This document shows, piece by piece, positions 24,691-36,562 of a stretch of DNA of 64,000 nucleotides. The notes under the pieces are model-generated. The model did no database searches, was not told where the DNA came from, and saw only the letters and a program-made list of their open reading frames with translations. The number at the start of each line of letters is the position of its first letter. Position 1 is the first letter of the stretch. Source of the DNA: Flavobacterium frigidimaris (lineage in GTDB: Bacteria > Bacteroidota > Bacteroidia > Flavobacteriales > Flavobacteriaceae); the NCBI GenBank assembly GCA_900129595.1, contig FQWG01000005.1, positions 1 through 64,000 of the forward strand. The letters are read 5' to 3'. The position numbers were made by a program, and so were the translations under genes.

Positions 24691-24787
24691 GTCATTTCGA
24701 CAAAGAAGAAATCACACGCAAAACCCCAAAAGATTGTCGATTATAGTTACGGAATTTTTAGTGCGATTCCTCTTTATTCGAAATTAC
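24691..24787. repeat. GTCATTTCGA-type imperfect inverted repeat
   Basis: The GTCATTTCGA...GAAATCACAC arm (24691-24715) is mirrored imperfectly by 24761-24787 (GTGCGATTCCTCTTTATTCGAAATTAC). It fills the spacer between GH78 and the next gene. A better-preserved member lies at 36381-36477. Confidence 0.5.
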
Positions 24788-24828
24788 AAGATTGGGGAAA
24801 TTCGCGAGTCAATTAAAAATAAAAAACA

Positions 24829-26514
24829 ATGTTTTCAAAAAATATAAAATACAATTTCAAATTAAAAACAGCTTTTCTGGTAGTATTCTCAGTTTGCTTT
24901 CAATTTTCAGTTCTGGCACAAAACCAGGCTTGGAAACCAGCTTCTTTTGAAGTTGTAAAATCAAATTACAAAACATTCAAAACAACGCAATACGCGCATG
25001 TTTTTTCAGGAAGTAAACATAATATCGTTCGTTTATCTCCAGAATTGCAAGGTTTGCAGGGTGTCGAACTTCCTTTGAATGTTTATAAAAATGGAACGAA
25101 CACTGCTTTACAATTAAAATTTAAAGAACCAGTTCAGGTTTTAATTGGTGTTTTTAAGGAAAACAATACAGAATATCTTCAGGCTGATAAATTGCAAAAT
25201 GCAAAATTAGTATTAGAAAATGGTGTGACAATTACAGGTTTACCGCCAGTAAATGTTTATGCGATTTCATATCCAAAAGGAACTCAGACAATACATCCCG
25301 GAAAAGGATTATTTGCAGTTTTAGGAGTTGCAAAAAACAATCAGGAACTAGCTTTTAGAAACGCGGCACTTCCGGACGGAAATCTTTGGAATCCGACTTA
25401 TATAGTGGAAGGTTTTTCAGATGAGAAACCGCTATTCGAAATTATAGGCGGAGAAAATAAACCTGTTGTAGAAGAAGGAATGCCCGGAACCGAAGGAATT
25501 CAAGGTGGTTTTGAAGGAGGACGTGTGGTAAAAGTAGGTGATACCTATCACATGTTTCCAACCGAAAGGGCAGGAGAAAAAGGGGTTGATTATTACTATG
25601 ATCGTGTAAAAACCCGTATTGGACACTGGACAAGTAAAGATGCTATTCACTGGAAAAGAGAGTCAACAATTTATCAGGCCAGCGGAACATACGCCCTAAC
25701 CGAAGACGATAACCCAATGAATGATCGCCGTGCCGCTATTTGGTCGTATATGCCGGTTTTTAACGAAAAGGCAAACAAATGGTACGGCTATTATTTGGCC
25801 TATACAGTGAGTAAAGAAATAGAACCGAACCATTCTTTTGGAAGGATTTGGAGATGCGAATCAACAGTAGAGGGAATCGATGGAATTGGTGGTCCATATA
25901 AAGATATGGGCATTATCATGGAACCCGGATTAGACTCAGAACCGTGGGAAGGACGTCAGGGTGTGGCTTCTTTTTTTCCATACAAAGTAGGCGATAAGTA
26001 TTTTGGTTTTTATAGCGGAGCTTATCCTTTTAATTCCTGGGCGGATTATCCAAAGAAATCAGGAAAAGGCTGGTTTGTGGCTTTAGCCGAATCAAAAAGT
26101 TTAGAAGGTCCATGGTCAAGAATAAAAGAAGGTAATAATCCAATTAAAACGATGCATCCGTTTTTTGTTGAGAATCCGATTGTGAGTCAGTTACCCAACG
26201 GTTTATACATTGCCATTTTTGACGGTGGGCCAGACGGCTGGGGACATCATTTACCCAATATGATTGCCTATTCATTATCAAAAGATGGTAAAAATTGGCA
26301 GGAAGCCAGATATCTTCCTATAGAAACCAAAGTCGATAAATGGTGGGATATTATGAGAACACCATTATGTCTAATTCCAGAAGGAAATGACGTTTACACC
26401 ATTGTTTACGCCGGAATTGACCTGAAAAGAAGATTTCACCCAATGGGAATGGTAAAAGTAAAACTAAACAAAGACGTAATGGAATCCAGATTGCAAGAGT
26501 TGAAAAGAGAATAG
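24829..26514 (+). CDS. Secreted five-bladed beta-propeller protein, putative glycosidase
   Basis: 561 residues with a signal peptide (cleavage after VLAQ near residue 30). Residues 31-205 form a beta-rich N-terminal domain. From about 215 the protein shows the repeating W-T-S-K-D-x-x-H-W type blade motif of GH43/GH32-like propellers (HWTSKDAIHWKRES, SLSKDGKNWQEAR, GYYLAYTVSKE). Acidic residues in MPVFNEKANKWYG and FFVENPIVSQLPNG could be catalytic. I cannot assign it to a numbered family. Its place between GH78 and another propeller protein suggests action on a rhamnogalacturonan side chain. Confidence 0.7.
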   Translation: MFSKNIKYNFKLKTAFLVVFSVCFQFSVLAQNQAWKPASFEVVKSNYKTFKTTQYAHVFSGSKHNIVRLSPELQGLQGVELPLNVYKNGTNTALQLKFKEPVQVLIGVFKENNTEYLQADKLQNAKLVLENGVTITGLPPVNVYAISYPKGTQTIHPGKGLFAVLGVAKNNQELAFRNAALPDGNLWNPTYIVEGFSDEKPLFEIIGGENKPVVEEGMPGTEGIQGGFEGGRVVKVGDTYHMFPTERAGEKGVDYYYDRVKTRIGHWTSKDAIHWKRESTIYQASGTYALTEDDNPMNDRRAAIWSYMPVFNEKANKWYGYYLAYTVSKEIEPNHSFGRIWRCESTVEGIDGIGGPYKDMGIIMEPGLDSEPWEGRQGVASFFPYKVGDKYFGFYSGAYPFNSWADYPKKSGKGWFVALAESKSLEGPWSRIKEGNNPIKTMHPFFVENPIVSQLPNGLYIAIFDGGPDGWGHHLPNMIAYSLSKDGKNWQEARYLPIETKVDKWWDIMRTPLCLIPEGNDVYTIVYAGIDLKRRFHPMGMVKVKLNKDVMESRLQELKRE

Positions 26515-26633
26515 AATAATATGTCGAGAAACTTTGCGGCTCTGTGACTTTGCGCGATTATTTCACCGCAGAGATTAATAAAGAAAAACAAAAAAACTTA
26601 GTGCTTAGCGTCTTCGTAGCCAAAATATAAAAC

Positions 26634-27761
26634 ATGAAAATTAAATACCTATTTATTGCCATTGCAGCACTTTTGATAAGCAGTTGCAAAGCTCAAAAAT
26701 ACAAGAAAAGAGACATCAACGAAACTGTAATGCAGGAGATCTACAACGAAATCAAAACGCCTTACAAATACGGTTTAGTAATGGTTCCCACAGACAACTC
26801 CTATAAAATGGATTGCCCGAGTGTATTTAGAAAAGACGGCAAATGGTTCATGACCTATTTAATCTATGACGGAAGAGGATACGAAACCTGGCTGGCAGAA
26901 AGTGACGATTTATTGCATTGGAAACATTTAGGAAAAGTAATGTCTTTCTCTGAAAACGAACAACACTGGGATGTCAATCAAAAAGCAGGATATATTTCAT
27001 TGCAAGATCCAACGTGGGGTGGAAGCTATGAATGGGGAAAATACGATGGCAAATACTGGATGAGTTATTTTGGAGGAGACAGCAAAGGTTACGAAGCCGG
27101 AGTATTATCGATCGGGATGGCTTATACTAAAGAATCTCCAACAAAACCGCACGAATTTCAAAGATTAGAAAATCCGGTTTTAACGCCAAAAGACAAAGAT
27201 GCTAAATGGTGGGATAATAGTACGATGTATAAAAATAGTGTGATTCGTGATAAGGATAAATTGACAGGACACAATTTTATCATGTATTATAATGCTCGTG
27301 GTGATAGCATAAATCCTGCTAAAGGCGCAGAGCGTATTGCTATGGCAGTATCGGACGATATGAAACAATGGAAACGTTATGGTAATAAACCTTTAATCAA
27401 TCATCATAAAGGAATCTCAGGAGATGCCTATATTCAGCGTATCAATGATACTTGGGTGATGTTCTATTTTGGAGCTTTCTGGACGGGTTGGAATCAAGGT
27501 GCATTTAACCGTTTTGCAGTTTCGAATGATTTAGTAAACTGGTCAGATTGGAAAGGCGATGATTTAATCAAATCTTCAGAACCTTATGATAATATGTTTG
27601 CGCATAAATCATTTGTAGTAAAACATAATGGAGTAGTGTATCACTTTTATTGTGCCGTAAATAAAGCAGAACAAAGAGGAATTGCAGTTGCAACATCAAA
27701 AGATTTAGGGAAAAGCGAAACGAATTTTGTCGCACCACCGGAGAAAAAAGAGAAGAAATAA
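26634..27761 (+). CDS. Lipoprotein beta-propeller glycosidase (GH43/GH130-like)
   Basis: 375 residues. The N-terminus ends LISSC at residue 19, a lipobox, so it is probably anchored to a membrane. The rest is a five-bladed propeller: YKMDCPSVFRKDGKWFMTYL supplies the Asp expected as catalytic base, ETWLAESDDLLHWKHLG a blade motif, and LQDPTWGGSYEW and WWDNSTMYKNSVIRD further acidic positions. Bacteroidota homologues are usually called glycosylase or GH43-like. Substrate unknown. It lies between another propeller protein and the GH2 gene on the same strand. Confidence 0.7.
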   Translation: MKIKYLFIAIAALLISSCKAQKYKKRDINETVMQEIYNEIKTPYKYGLVMVPTDNSYKMDCPSVFRKDGKWFMTYLIYDGRGYETWLAESDDLLHWKHLGKVMSFSENEQHWDVNQKAGYISLQDPTWGGSYEWGKYDGKYWMSYFGGDSKGYEAGVLSIGMAYTKESPTKPHEFQRLENPVLTPKDKDAKWWDNSTMYKNSVIRDKDKLTGHNFIMYYNARGDSINPAKGAERIAMAVSDDMKQWKRYGNKPLINHHKGISGDAYIQRINDTWVMFYFGAFWTGWNQGAFNRFAVSNDLVNWSDWKGDDLIKSSEPYDNMFAHKSFVVKHNGVVYHFYCAVNKAEQRGIAVATSKDLGKSETNFVAPPEKKEKK

Positions 27762-27805
27762 AAGTATTCAGTCGCAGTCTCAGTATTCAGATTGCAGTTA
27801 TATAA

Positions 27806-31138
<3,333 letters not shown>

Positions 31139-31163
31139 TAGAAATACAAAAAAAACTGCTAAA

Positions 31164-31210
31164 ATCTGCTAAATCTGCGTGAGTACAATAGGCACGCGGA
31201 TTTAGCAGAT
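31164..31210. repeat. ATCTGCGTG-family hairpin after GH2
   Basis: The 18-base arm 31164-31181 pairs with 31193-31210 with one G-U-compatible difference and an 11-base loop. It carries the AAATCTGCGTG / CACGC(A/G)GATTT core shared by hairpins at 36504, 41360, 53315, 60827 and 63473. Confidence 0.8.
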
Positions 31211-31239
31211 CTGGCAGATTTCTTAAAAAATAATTACTA

Positions 31240-34200
31240 ATGTTTCAAAAGAGAATCATCTTTTTAATAGTACTTGTCACGGGATTCGTTTCCGCACAAG
31301 GAATACATAAAAAAGAAAATAATCCGTTTCAGCCCACAATAGAATCCTCAAGACCTTGGGTATATTGGTATTGGATGCAAAGCGCTTACTCAAAAGAAGG
31401 CATTACAGCTGATCTGGAAGCGATGAAACAAGCCGGAATTGGAGGTGCGTATTTAATGACTATTAAAGGCCCGGCAAATCCGCCATTAATGAATCCTCCG
31501 GTTTTGCAACTGAGTCCGGAATTCTGGACTTTGGTGCGTTGGGCTCTGACAGAAGCAGATCGTTTAGGTGTTAAAATTGCTTTTCATCCTGCAGATGGTT
31601 TTGCCGTTGCCGGAGGACCGTGGATAGCGCCGGAAATCTCCATGCAAAAAGTGGTTTGGGCAGACGTTACCGTAAACGGAAATAGTTTTAAAAACCTGCA
31701 ATTACCTACGCCAAATCATTACAAAGACTATTATAAGGATATTGCCACGTTTGCTGTTCCGGTAAAGGAAGCCTACACAACATCCAATCAAAACCGTCCG
31801 AAAATTACTTCTACATTACCGGATTTTGATGCGTCATTTTTAAGTGATGCCAGCAAAGACGATCAGTTCAGACTAAAGGAAAAAGGCTGGGTGCAATACG
31901 AATTTGATCAGCCGTTTTTATGTAAATCCATTCAGATAGAAACCAAAGGAAATAATTATCAGGCACATCGTTTAATTATTGAAGTAAGTGATGATGGTAA
32001 AAACTTTAAAAGCCTTGGCCGCTTAACAACTCCACGTCATGGCTGGCAGGATGTTGATGCTTTTTACACACACAGTATTGTACCAACAAAAGCCAAATAT
32101 TTCAGGTTTGTTTACGATCCGGAAGGAACAGAACCAGGTGCAGAAGATCTGGATCCCGCAAAATGGAATCAGGGTTTAAAAGTCGCAAAAATACTCTTGT
32201 CAAACGAACCCTTAATCGATAATTATCAGGGGAAATCAGGTGCAATTTGGCGTTTGAGTCCACAAATAACAGACAAGGAAATCAGTAAATCGGATTGTAT
32301 TGAACCATCAAAAATGATTAATATTTCGAAGTTTGTAAATGAAAAAGGAATGCTGAATTGGAAAACTGCGCCAAAAGGAAATTGGCGCATTATTCGTTTT
32401 GGATATACTTCTACCGGACATGAAAATGCAACAGCAGGAGCAGGAAGAGGCTTAGAAGTGGATAAATTTAACGCAGAAGCTGTGCGTTTTCAATTAGATC
32501 ACTGGTTTGGTGAAATGTTAAGAACTGCCGGACCTGAATTGGCTTCAAAAGTGGTTAAAATACTGCATATAGACAGTTGGGAATGTGGAAGCCAGAACTG
32601 GTCGCCGATTTTCAGAGACGAATTCAAAAAAAGAAGAGGCTACGATATTGTTGATTATTTGCCGGTTATGGCAGGAATGCCTGTAAAGGATATTCAGACT
32701 TCAGAGAAAGTATTGTACGATGTGAGAAAGACGATTTCCGAATTAATTGTCGATAATTTCTTTGGCACTTTGGCTGATGAAGCCAAAAAAGCAAATGTAA
32801 AATTCAGTTCAGAAAATGTGGCACCAACCATGATGAGCGATGGACTTTTGCACTTTAAACATATCGATTATCCAAGTGGTGAATTTTGGCTAAAAAGTCC
32901 CACACATGACAAACCAAACGATATGCTTGATGCGATATCAGGCGGACATATTTACGGAAAAGACATTATTCAGGCAGAAGCTTTTACTGAGCTGCGAATG
33001 GATTGGGATGAGCATCCGGGGAATCTTAAAACAATGGCAGACAGAAATTATGCACTGGGAATTAATCGTTTTTTCTATCATGTTTTTGTTCATAATCCCT
33101 GGACAGATCGTAAACCCGGAATGACTCTAAACGATATTGGAACTTATTTTCAAAGAGATCAAACGTGGTGGAAACCCGGAAAAGCTTGGTTTGATTATTG
33201 TCAGAGAGTTCAGTTTCAATTACAAAAAGGAAAACCTGTTGTTGATTTGGCTGTTTTTATTGGTGAAGATTTGCCATCGCGTTCGGTACTTCCGGATCGT
33301 TTAGTGCCTTTTATTCCAAATGTTTTTGGACAGGAAAGAGTGGAAAGCGAAGCTATTCGATGGAAAAATGAAGGTCAGCCAAGTATTAAAATTCCAAAAG
33401 AAGTCACTTCTACTAAAAATTCAACCGATTTATCGCAATGGATAAATGCTATGAATGGTTATCAGTATGATTCGTTCAACTCCGATGTTTTGTTGCATAA
33501 TTCGAAAGTAGAAAACGGAAAAGGAATCTTCAGCAATAGTATCGAATACAGGGCTTTATTATTCCCGGGAAGTCATAAAATGGCACCCAATAAAATGATT
33601 TCTTTGGCTGTAGCCGAAAAAATGCTGGAATTAATAAAAGAGGGAGCTACTGTTTTTATTGATGAAAAACCAGATCTGCAACCCGGAATTCAATCCGAAA
33701 GCGATCATAAAAAATGGCAGAATGTACTGGATGAAATCTGGAACAATAAATCAAATGCCTCTTTATGGAAAATAGGAAAAGGAACAGTTATTAAATTGCC
33801 TTTTTCAGGAAATGATTTTACTTCAATTGGAATTGAACAGGATATTTATTTTCCGAAATTAAACCGGGCTGATTCTCAAACCTTAGCCTGGACACACCGT
33901 AAATCTCCAACGGAAGATATTTATTTTATATCCAATCAAAAAGAAGAAAAACGAGAGTTTGAAGCTTCATTTCGTGTAACAGGAAAAAAACCGGAATGGT
34001 ACAATCCTGTAACAGATAAAATTTCCGTTTTAGCGAATTGGAAAATCGAAAATGGACGAACGATTGTTTCTTTAAATTTAGATAAAAATGAATCCGGTTT
34101 TGTGATTTTTAAAGAAGCAACAAAAGAGATTTTAGCAAAAGCAGATCAAAAGAATTCTGCATTTGAAACAGTTGAGACTTTGGATGAAAAATGGGAATTG

Positions 34201-34653
34201 CGATTTGATCCTGAATTTAACGGGCCAAAAGAAGTGGTAAAAATGAATCGGCTTTTTGACTGGAGCACGTCAGAGAACGATCAGATTAAATATTATTCAG
34301 GAACAGCAGTTTATAAAAAAGAATTGAACTGGAAAGGAAAAAACACAGATAAAATCTGGTTGGATTTAGGTACAATCGCCAATATTGCAGAAGTAACAAT
34401 CAACGGAAAAGAGTGCGGAACACTTTGGACTTTCCCGTATAAAGTGGATATTTCCGAAGCATTAAAAAAAGGAAAAAATACAATCGAAATAAAGATCACG
34501 AATACCTGGGCAAACCGATTAATTGGTGATGAAAAATTGCCAAAGGAGAAAAGACTAACCTGGACAACAGCGCCTTTTAGATTAGAGGGAGAACCTTTAT
34601 TGAATGCAGGGTTGTTAGGGCCAGTTACGATTTTGAAAGAGATGAAAGAATAA
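31240..34653 (+). CDS. GH106 alpha-L-rhamnosidase
   Basis: 1137 residues with a signal peptide (cleavage after FVSAQ, near residue 20). The GH106 start motif RPWVYWYWMQSAYSKEGI and DLEAMKQAGIGGAYLM open the TIM barrel. ILHIDSWECGSQNW, FSSENVAPTMMSDG and QAEAFTELRMDWDEHPG contain the acidic active-site candidates. The C-terminus has a galactose-binding-like beta-sandwich ending GLLGPVTI. Family members remove alpha-L-rhamnose from rhamnogalacturonan II and from arabinogalactan-type chains. Its presence with GH78 indicates two rhamnose linkages are attacked. The stop codon lies inside a 14-bp tandem repeat. Confidence 0.88.
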   Translation: MFQKRIIFLIVLVTGFVSAQGIHKKENNPFQPTIESSRPWVYWYWMQSAYSKEGITADLEAMKQAGIGGAYLMTIKGPANPPLMNPPVLQLSPEFWTLVRWALTEADRLGVKIAFHPADGFAVAGGPWIAPEISMQKVVWADVTVNGNSFKNLQLPTPNHYKDYYKDIATFAVPVKEAYTTSNQNRPKITSTLPDFDASFLSDASKDDQFRLKEKGWVQYEFDQPFLCKSIQIETKGNNYQAHRLIIEVSDDGKNFKSLGRLTTPRHGWQDVDAFYTHSIVPTKAKYFRFVYDPEGTEPGAEDLDPAKWNQGLKVAKILLSNEPLIDNYQGKSGAIWRLSPQITDKEISKSDCIEPSKMINISKFVNEKGMLNWKTAPKGNWRIIRFGYTSTGHENATAGAGRGLEVDKFNAEAVRFQLDHWFGEMLRTAGPELASKVVKILHIDSWECGSQNWSPIFRDEFKKRRGYDIVDYLPVMAGMPVKDIQTSEKVLYDVRKTISELIVDNFFGTLADEAKKANVKFSSENVAPTMMSDGLLHFKHIDYPSGEFWLKSPTHDKPNDMLDAISGGHIYGKDIIQAEAFTELRMDWDEHPGNLKTMADRNYALGINRFFYHVFVHNPWTDRKPGMTLNDIGTYFQRDQTWWKPGKAWFDYCQRVQFQLQKGKPVVDLAVFIGEDLPSRSVLPDRLVPFIPNVFGQERVESEAIRWKNEGQPSIKIPKEVTSTKNSTDLSQWINAMNGYQYDSFNSDVLLHNSKVENGKGIFSNSIEYRALLFPGSHKMAPNKMISLAVAEKMLELIKEGATVFIDEKPDLQPGIQSESDHKKWQNVLDEIWNNKSNASLWKIGKGTVIKLPFSGNDFTSIGIEQDIYFPKLNRADSQTLAWTHRKSPTEDIYFISNQKEEKREFEASFRVTGKKPEWYNPVTDKISVLANWKIENGRTIVSLNLDKNESGFVIFKEATKEILAKADQKNSAFETVETLDEKWELRFDPEFNGPKEVVKMNRLFDWSTSENDQIKYYSGTAVYKKELNWKGKNTDKIWLDLGTIANIAEVTINGKECGTLWTFPYKVDISEALKKGKNTIEIKITNTWANRLIGDEKLPKEKRLTWTTAPFRLEGEPLLNAGLLGPVTILKEMKE

Positions 34654-34682
34654 AGATGAAAGAATAAAGATGAAAGAATAAA
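34641..34682 (+). repeat. Three perfect 14-bp tandem repeats over a stop codon
   Basis: GATGAAAGAATAAA is repeated three times (34641-34654, 34655-34668, 34669-34682) with a partial fourth copy. The GH106 stop TAA (34651-34653) is in the first unit. Each unit carries ATGAAAGAATAA, so copy-number change would not alter the protein end. Confidence 0.85.
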
Positions 34683-34893
34683 GATGAAATATGAAAATGA
34701 ATTGAATAAATAAATCATGATCAATAGCTTCCAGCTTTAGCCAATAAACGCGACATTTTGGCTAAGGCCAATTTTAGATATATTTTATTCTTCCAGCTAA
34801 GGCTGGAGGCAATAAAAAAAGAGTAAATAAAATTTCAACACAGATTAATAATCTTTTTAATCCTCTTAATCTGTGGCAAAAAAGAAGATAAAA

Positions 34894-36327
34894 ATGAAAA
34901 ATATTAAATGCGCTTTTACATTCATGATATTGCTTTTCGCAAGCATTCAAATCAACGCAAAAATCAAGCTTCCGGCATTATTTTCGGATAATATGATGCT
35001 GCAGCAAAAGTCGAATGCACCAATGTGGGGCTGGGCAGAGAAAAACGGAAATATCACGATTAAAACATCGTGGAATTCTAAAATTTATAAAGCAAAAGCA
35101 GACCATCAGGGAAAATGGAAAGTAGCCTTGCAGACACCAACTGCGGGAGGGCCCTTTACTATCGAAGTGACTGAAGGAACTGAAAAAGTAATTGTAAAAA
35201 ACGTACTGATTGGAGAAGTCTGGTTGTGTTCAGGACAATCTAACATGGAAATGCCTTTGAAAGGTTTTCAGGGACAGCCTGTAAAAAATGGCAATGAAAT
35301 TATCGTAAGATCAACCAATAAGAACATCCGTTTGATTACGATTCCAAGAGCGACAGTTCTGGAACCGTTGGATGATTTTGAAGGAAAATGGGAAACTGCT
35401 TCGCCAAAATCGACCGCTAATTTTAGCGCAACGGCTTGGTATTTCGGCTCACTTTTGCAGGAGGTTTTAGATGTTCCGGTGGGATTGATTCACGTTTCTT
35501 ACGGAGGTTCAAGCATGGAAGCCTGGATGAATCAGGAAATGCTGAAGGATTTTGCAAGTGCTAAAATCCCAACTAAAAAAGAAGATTTGGCAAAAGATCC
35601 CAATCGTGTGGCAACAACATTGTTTAACGGAATGCTTTCGCCTGTAATTGGTTACGGAATAAAAGGTTGTATCTGGTATCAGGGCGAATCCAATTACGAA
35701 AGAGGGGATGAATATGCAGCCCTAATGAAGAAAATGGTAAGCAGTTGGAGAACGTTATGGAAACAAGGAGATTTCCCTTTTTATTACGCCCAGATCGCAC
35801 CGTTTAATTATGCTACATTTCATCCGAAAGACTATTTAGAAAAATACAATTCAGCTTATTTAAGAGAAGCACAGCTGAAGGCTGTAAAGGAAATTCCGAA
35901 TTCGGCTATGGCAGTTCTGATGGATGTGGGAGAAGAAAATAGTATTCACCCAATGGACAAGGAAAAAGGCGGAAACCGATTGGCTTTTCAGGCTTTGGCC
36001 AGAACTTACGGCATTGAAGGTTTTGAATTTGAAAGCCCGAAATACAAATCGATGGAAATAAAAGATAATTCGGTAACCGTTTCTTTTGATGATGCCGCGA
36101 ATGGAATTACAGCGTATGATAAAGAAGTAACGGGTTTTGAACTGGCAGGAGAAGACAAAGTTTTTTATCCCGCAAAAACAGTAGTTCGCAGAAAATCAGT
36201 GGTTTTGACATCAGATAAAGTGGCTAAACCTGTTGCAGTAAGATATTTGTTTAAAGATTTTGCAAAAGCAGAACTTTTTAGTGCCGGAGGTTTACCCGTT
36301 TCGTCTTTTAGGACAGATGAGTGGTAA
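34894..36327 (+). CDS. SGNH esterase, sialate O-acetylesterase-like
   Basis: 477 residues from ATG 34894. The in-frame ATG at 34873 would put MAKKKIK before the signal peptide, so the later start is preferred. Signal peptide ends near INAK (residue 23). LPALFSDNMMLQQ, GEVWLCSGQSNMEMPL (Ser116 nucleophile), WYFGSLLQ, HVSYGGSSMEAWM, WYQGESNYERG and the C-terminal EENSIHPMDK His are hallmarks of this family. It removes acetyl groups from sugars; in a pectin locus the substrate is probably acetylated rhamnogalacturonan side chains rather than sialic acid. It lies between GH106 and the DUF5703-like gene. Confidence 0.85.
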   Translation: MKNIKCAFTFMILLFASIQINAKIKLPALFSDNMMLQQKSNAPMWGWAEKNGNITIKTSWNSKIYKAKADHQGKWKVALQTPTAGGPFTIEVTEGTEKVIVKNVLIGEVWLCSGQSNMEMPLKGFQGQPVKNGNEIIVRSTNKNIRLITIPRATVLEPLDDFEGKWETASPKSTANFSATAWYFGSLLQEVLDVPVGLIHVSYGGSSMEAWMNQEMLKDFASAKIPTKKEDLAKDPNRVATTLFNGMLSPVIGYGIKGCIWYQGESNYERGDEYAALMKKMVSSWRTLWKQGDFPFYYAQIAPFNYATFHPKDYLEKYNSAYLREAQLKAVKEIPNSAMAVLMDVGEENSIHPMDKEKGGNRLAFQALARTYGIEGFEFESPKYKSMEIKDNSVTVSFDDAANGITAYDKEVTGFELAGEDKVFYPAKTVVRRKSVVLTSDKVAKPVAVRYLFKDFAKAELFSAGGLPVSSFRTDEW

Positions 36328-36380
36328 AGAGTCATGAGTTATTAATTATGAGTTATAAGTTAAGATTTTTGACGTTTAGT

Positions 36381-36477
36381 TGTCATTTCGAGGAACGAGA
36401 AATCACGCTCGTAATTCGACAAAGATTGAAGACATTCTTTACAGAGCCTCTACTGTGATTTCTCGTTCGAAATGACA
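36381..36477. repeat. GTCATTTCGA element, well-preserved inverted repeat
   Basis: The arm TGTCATTTCGAGGAACGAG and following bases (36381-36406) pairs with 36455-36477 (GTGATTTCTCGTTCGAAATGACA); the only defect is a 3-base bulge. It lies in the spacer between the esterase and the DUF5703-like gene. Relatives occur at 24691, 54073 and 14637. Confidence 0.75.
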
Positions 36478-36503
36478 AAAAATGAAAATAAATCTGCTTA
36501 ATC

Positions 36504-36543
36504 TGCAAAATCTGCGAACTATTTTTTTTACGCAGATTTTGCA
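36504..36543. repeat. ATCTGCG-family hairpin before a TTG start
   Basis: TGCAAAATCTGCG (36504-36516) and its exact complement CGCAGATTTTGCA (36531-36543) form a 13-bp stem 19 bases before the TTG start at 36563. It could influence translation initiation of that gene. Confidence 0.75.
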
Positions 36544-36562
36544 CATTAAAAAATAAATAAAT

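Noticed and set aside
34311..34724. 137-codon minus-strand ORF opposite the end of GH106
   Set aside because: Long antisense shadow of a strongly supported GH106 gene, Phe/Ser-rich as expected for complement of A-rich coding DNA.
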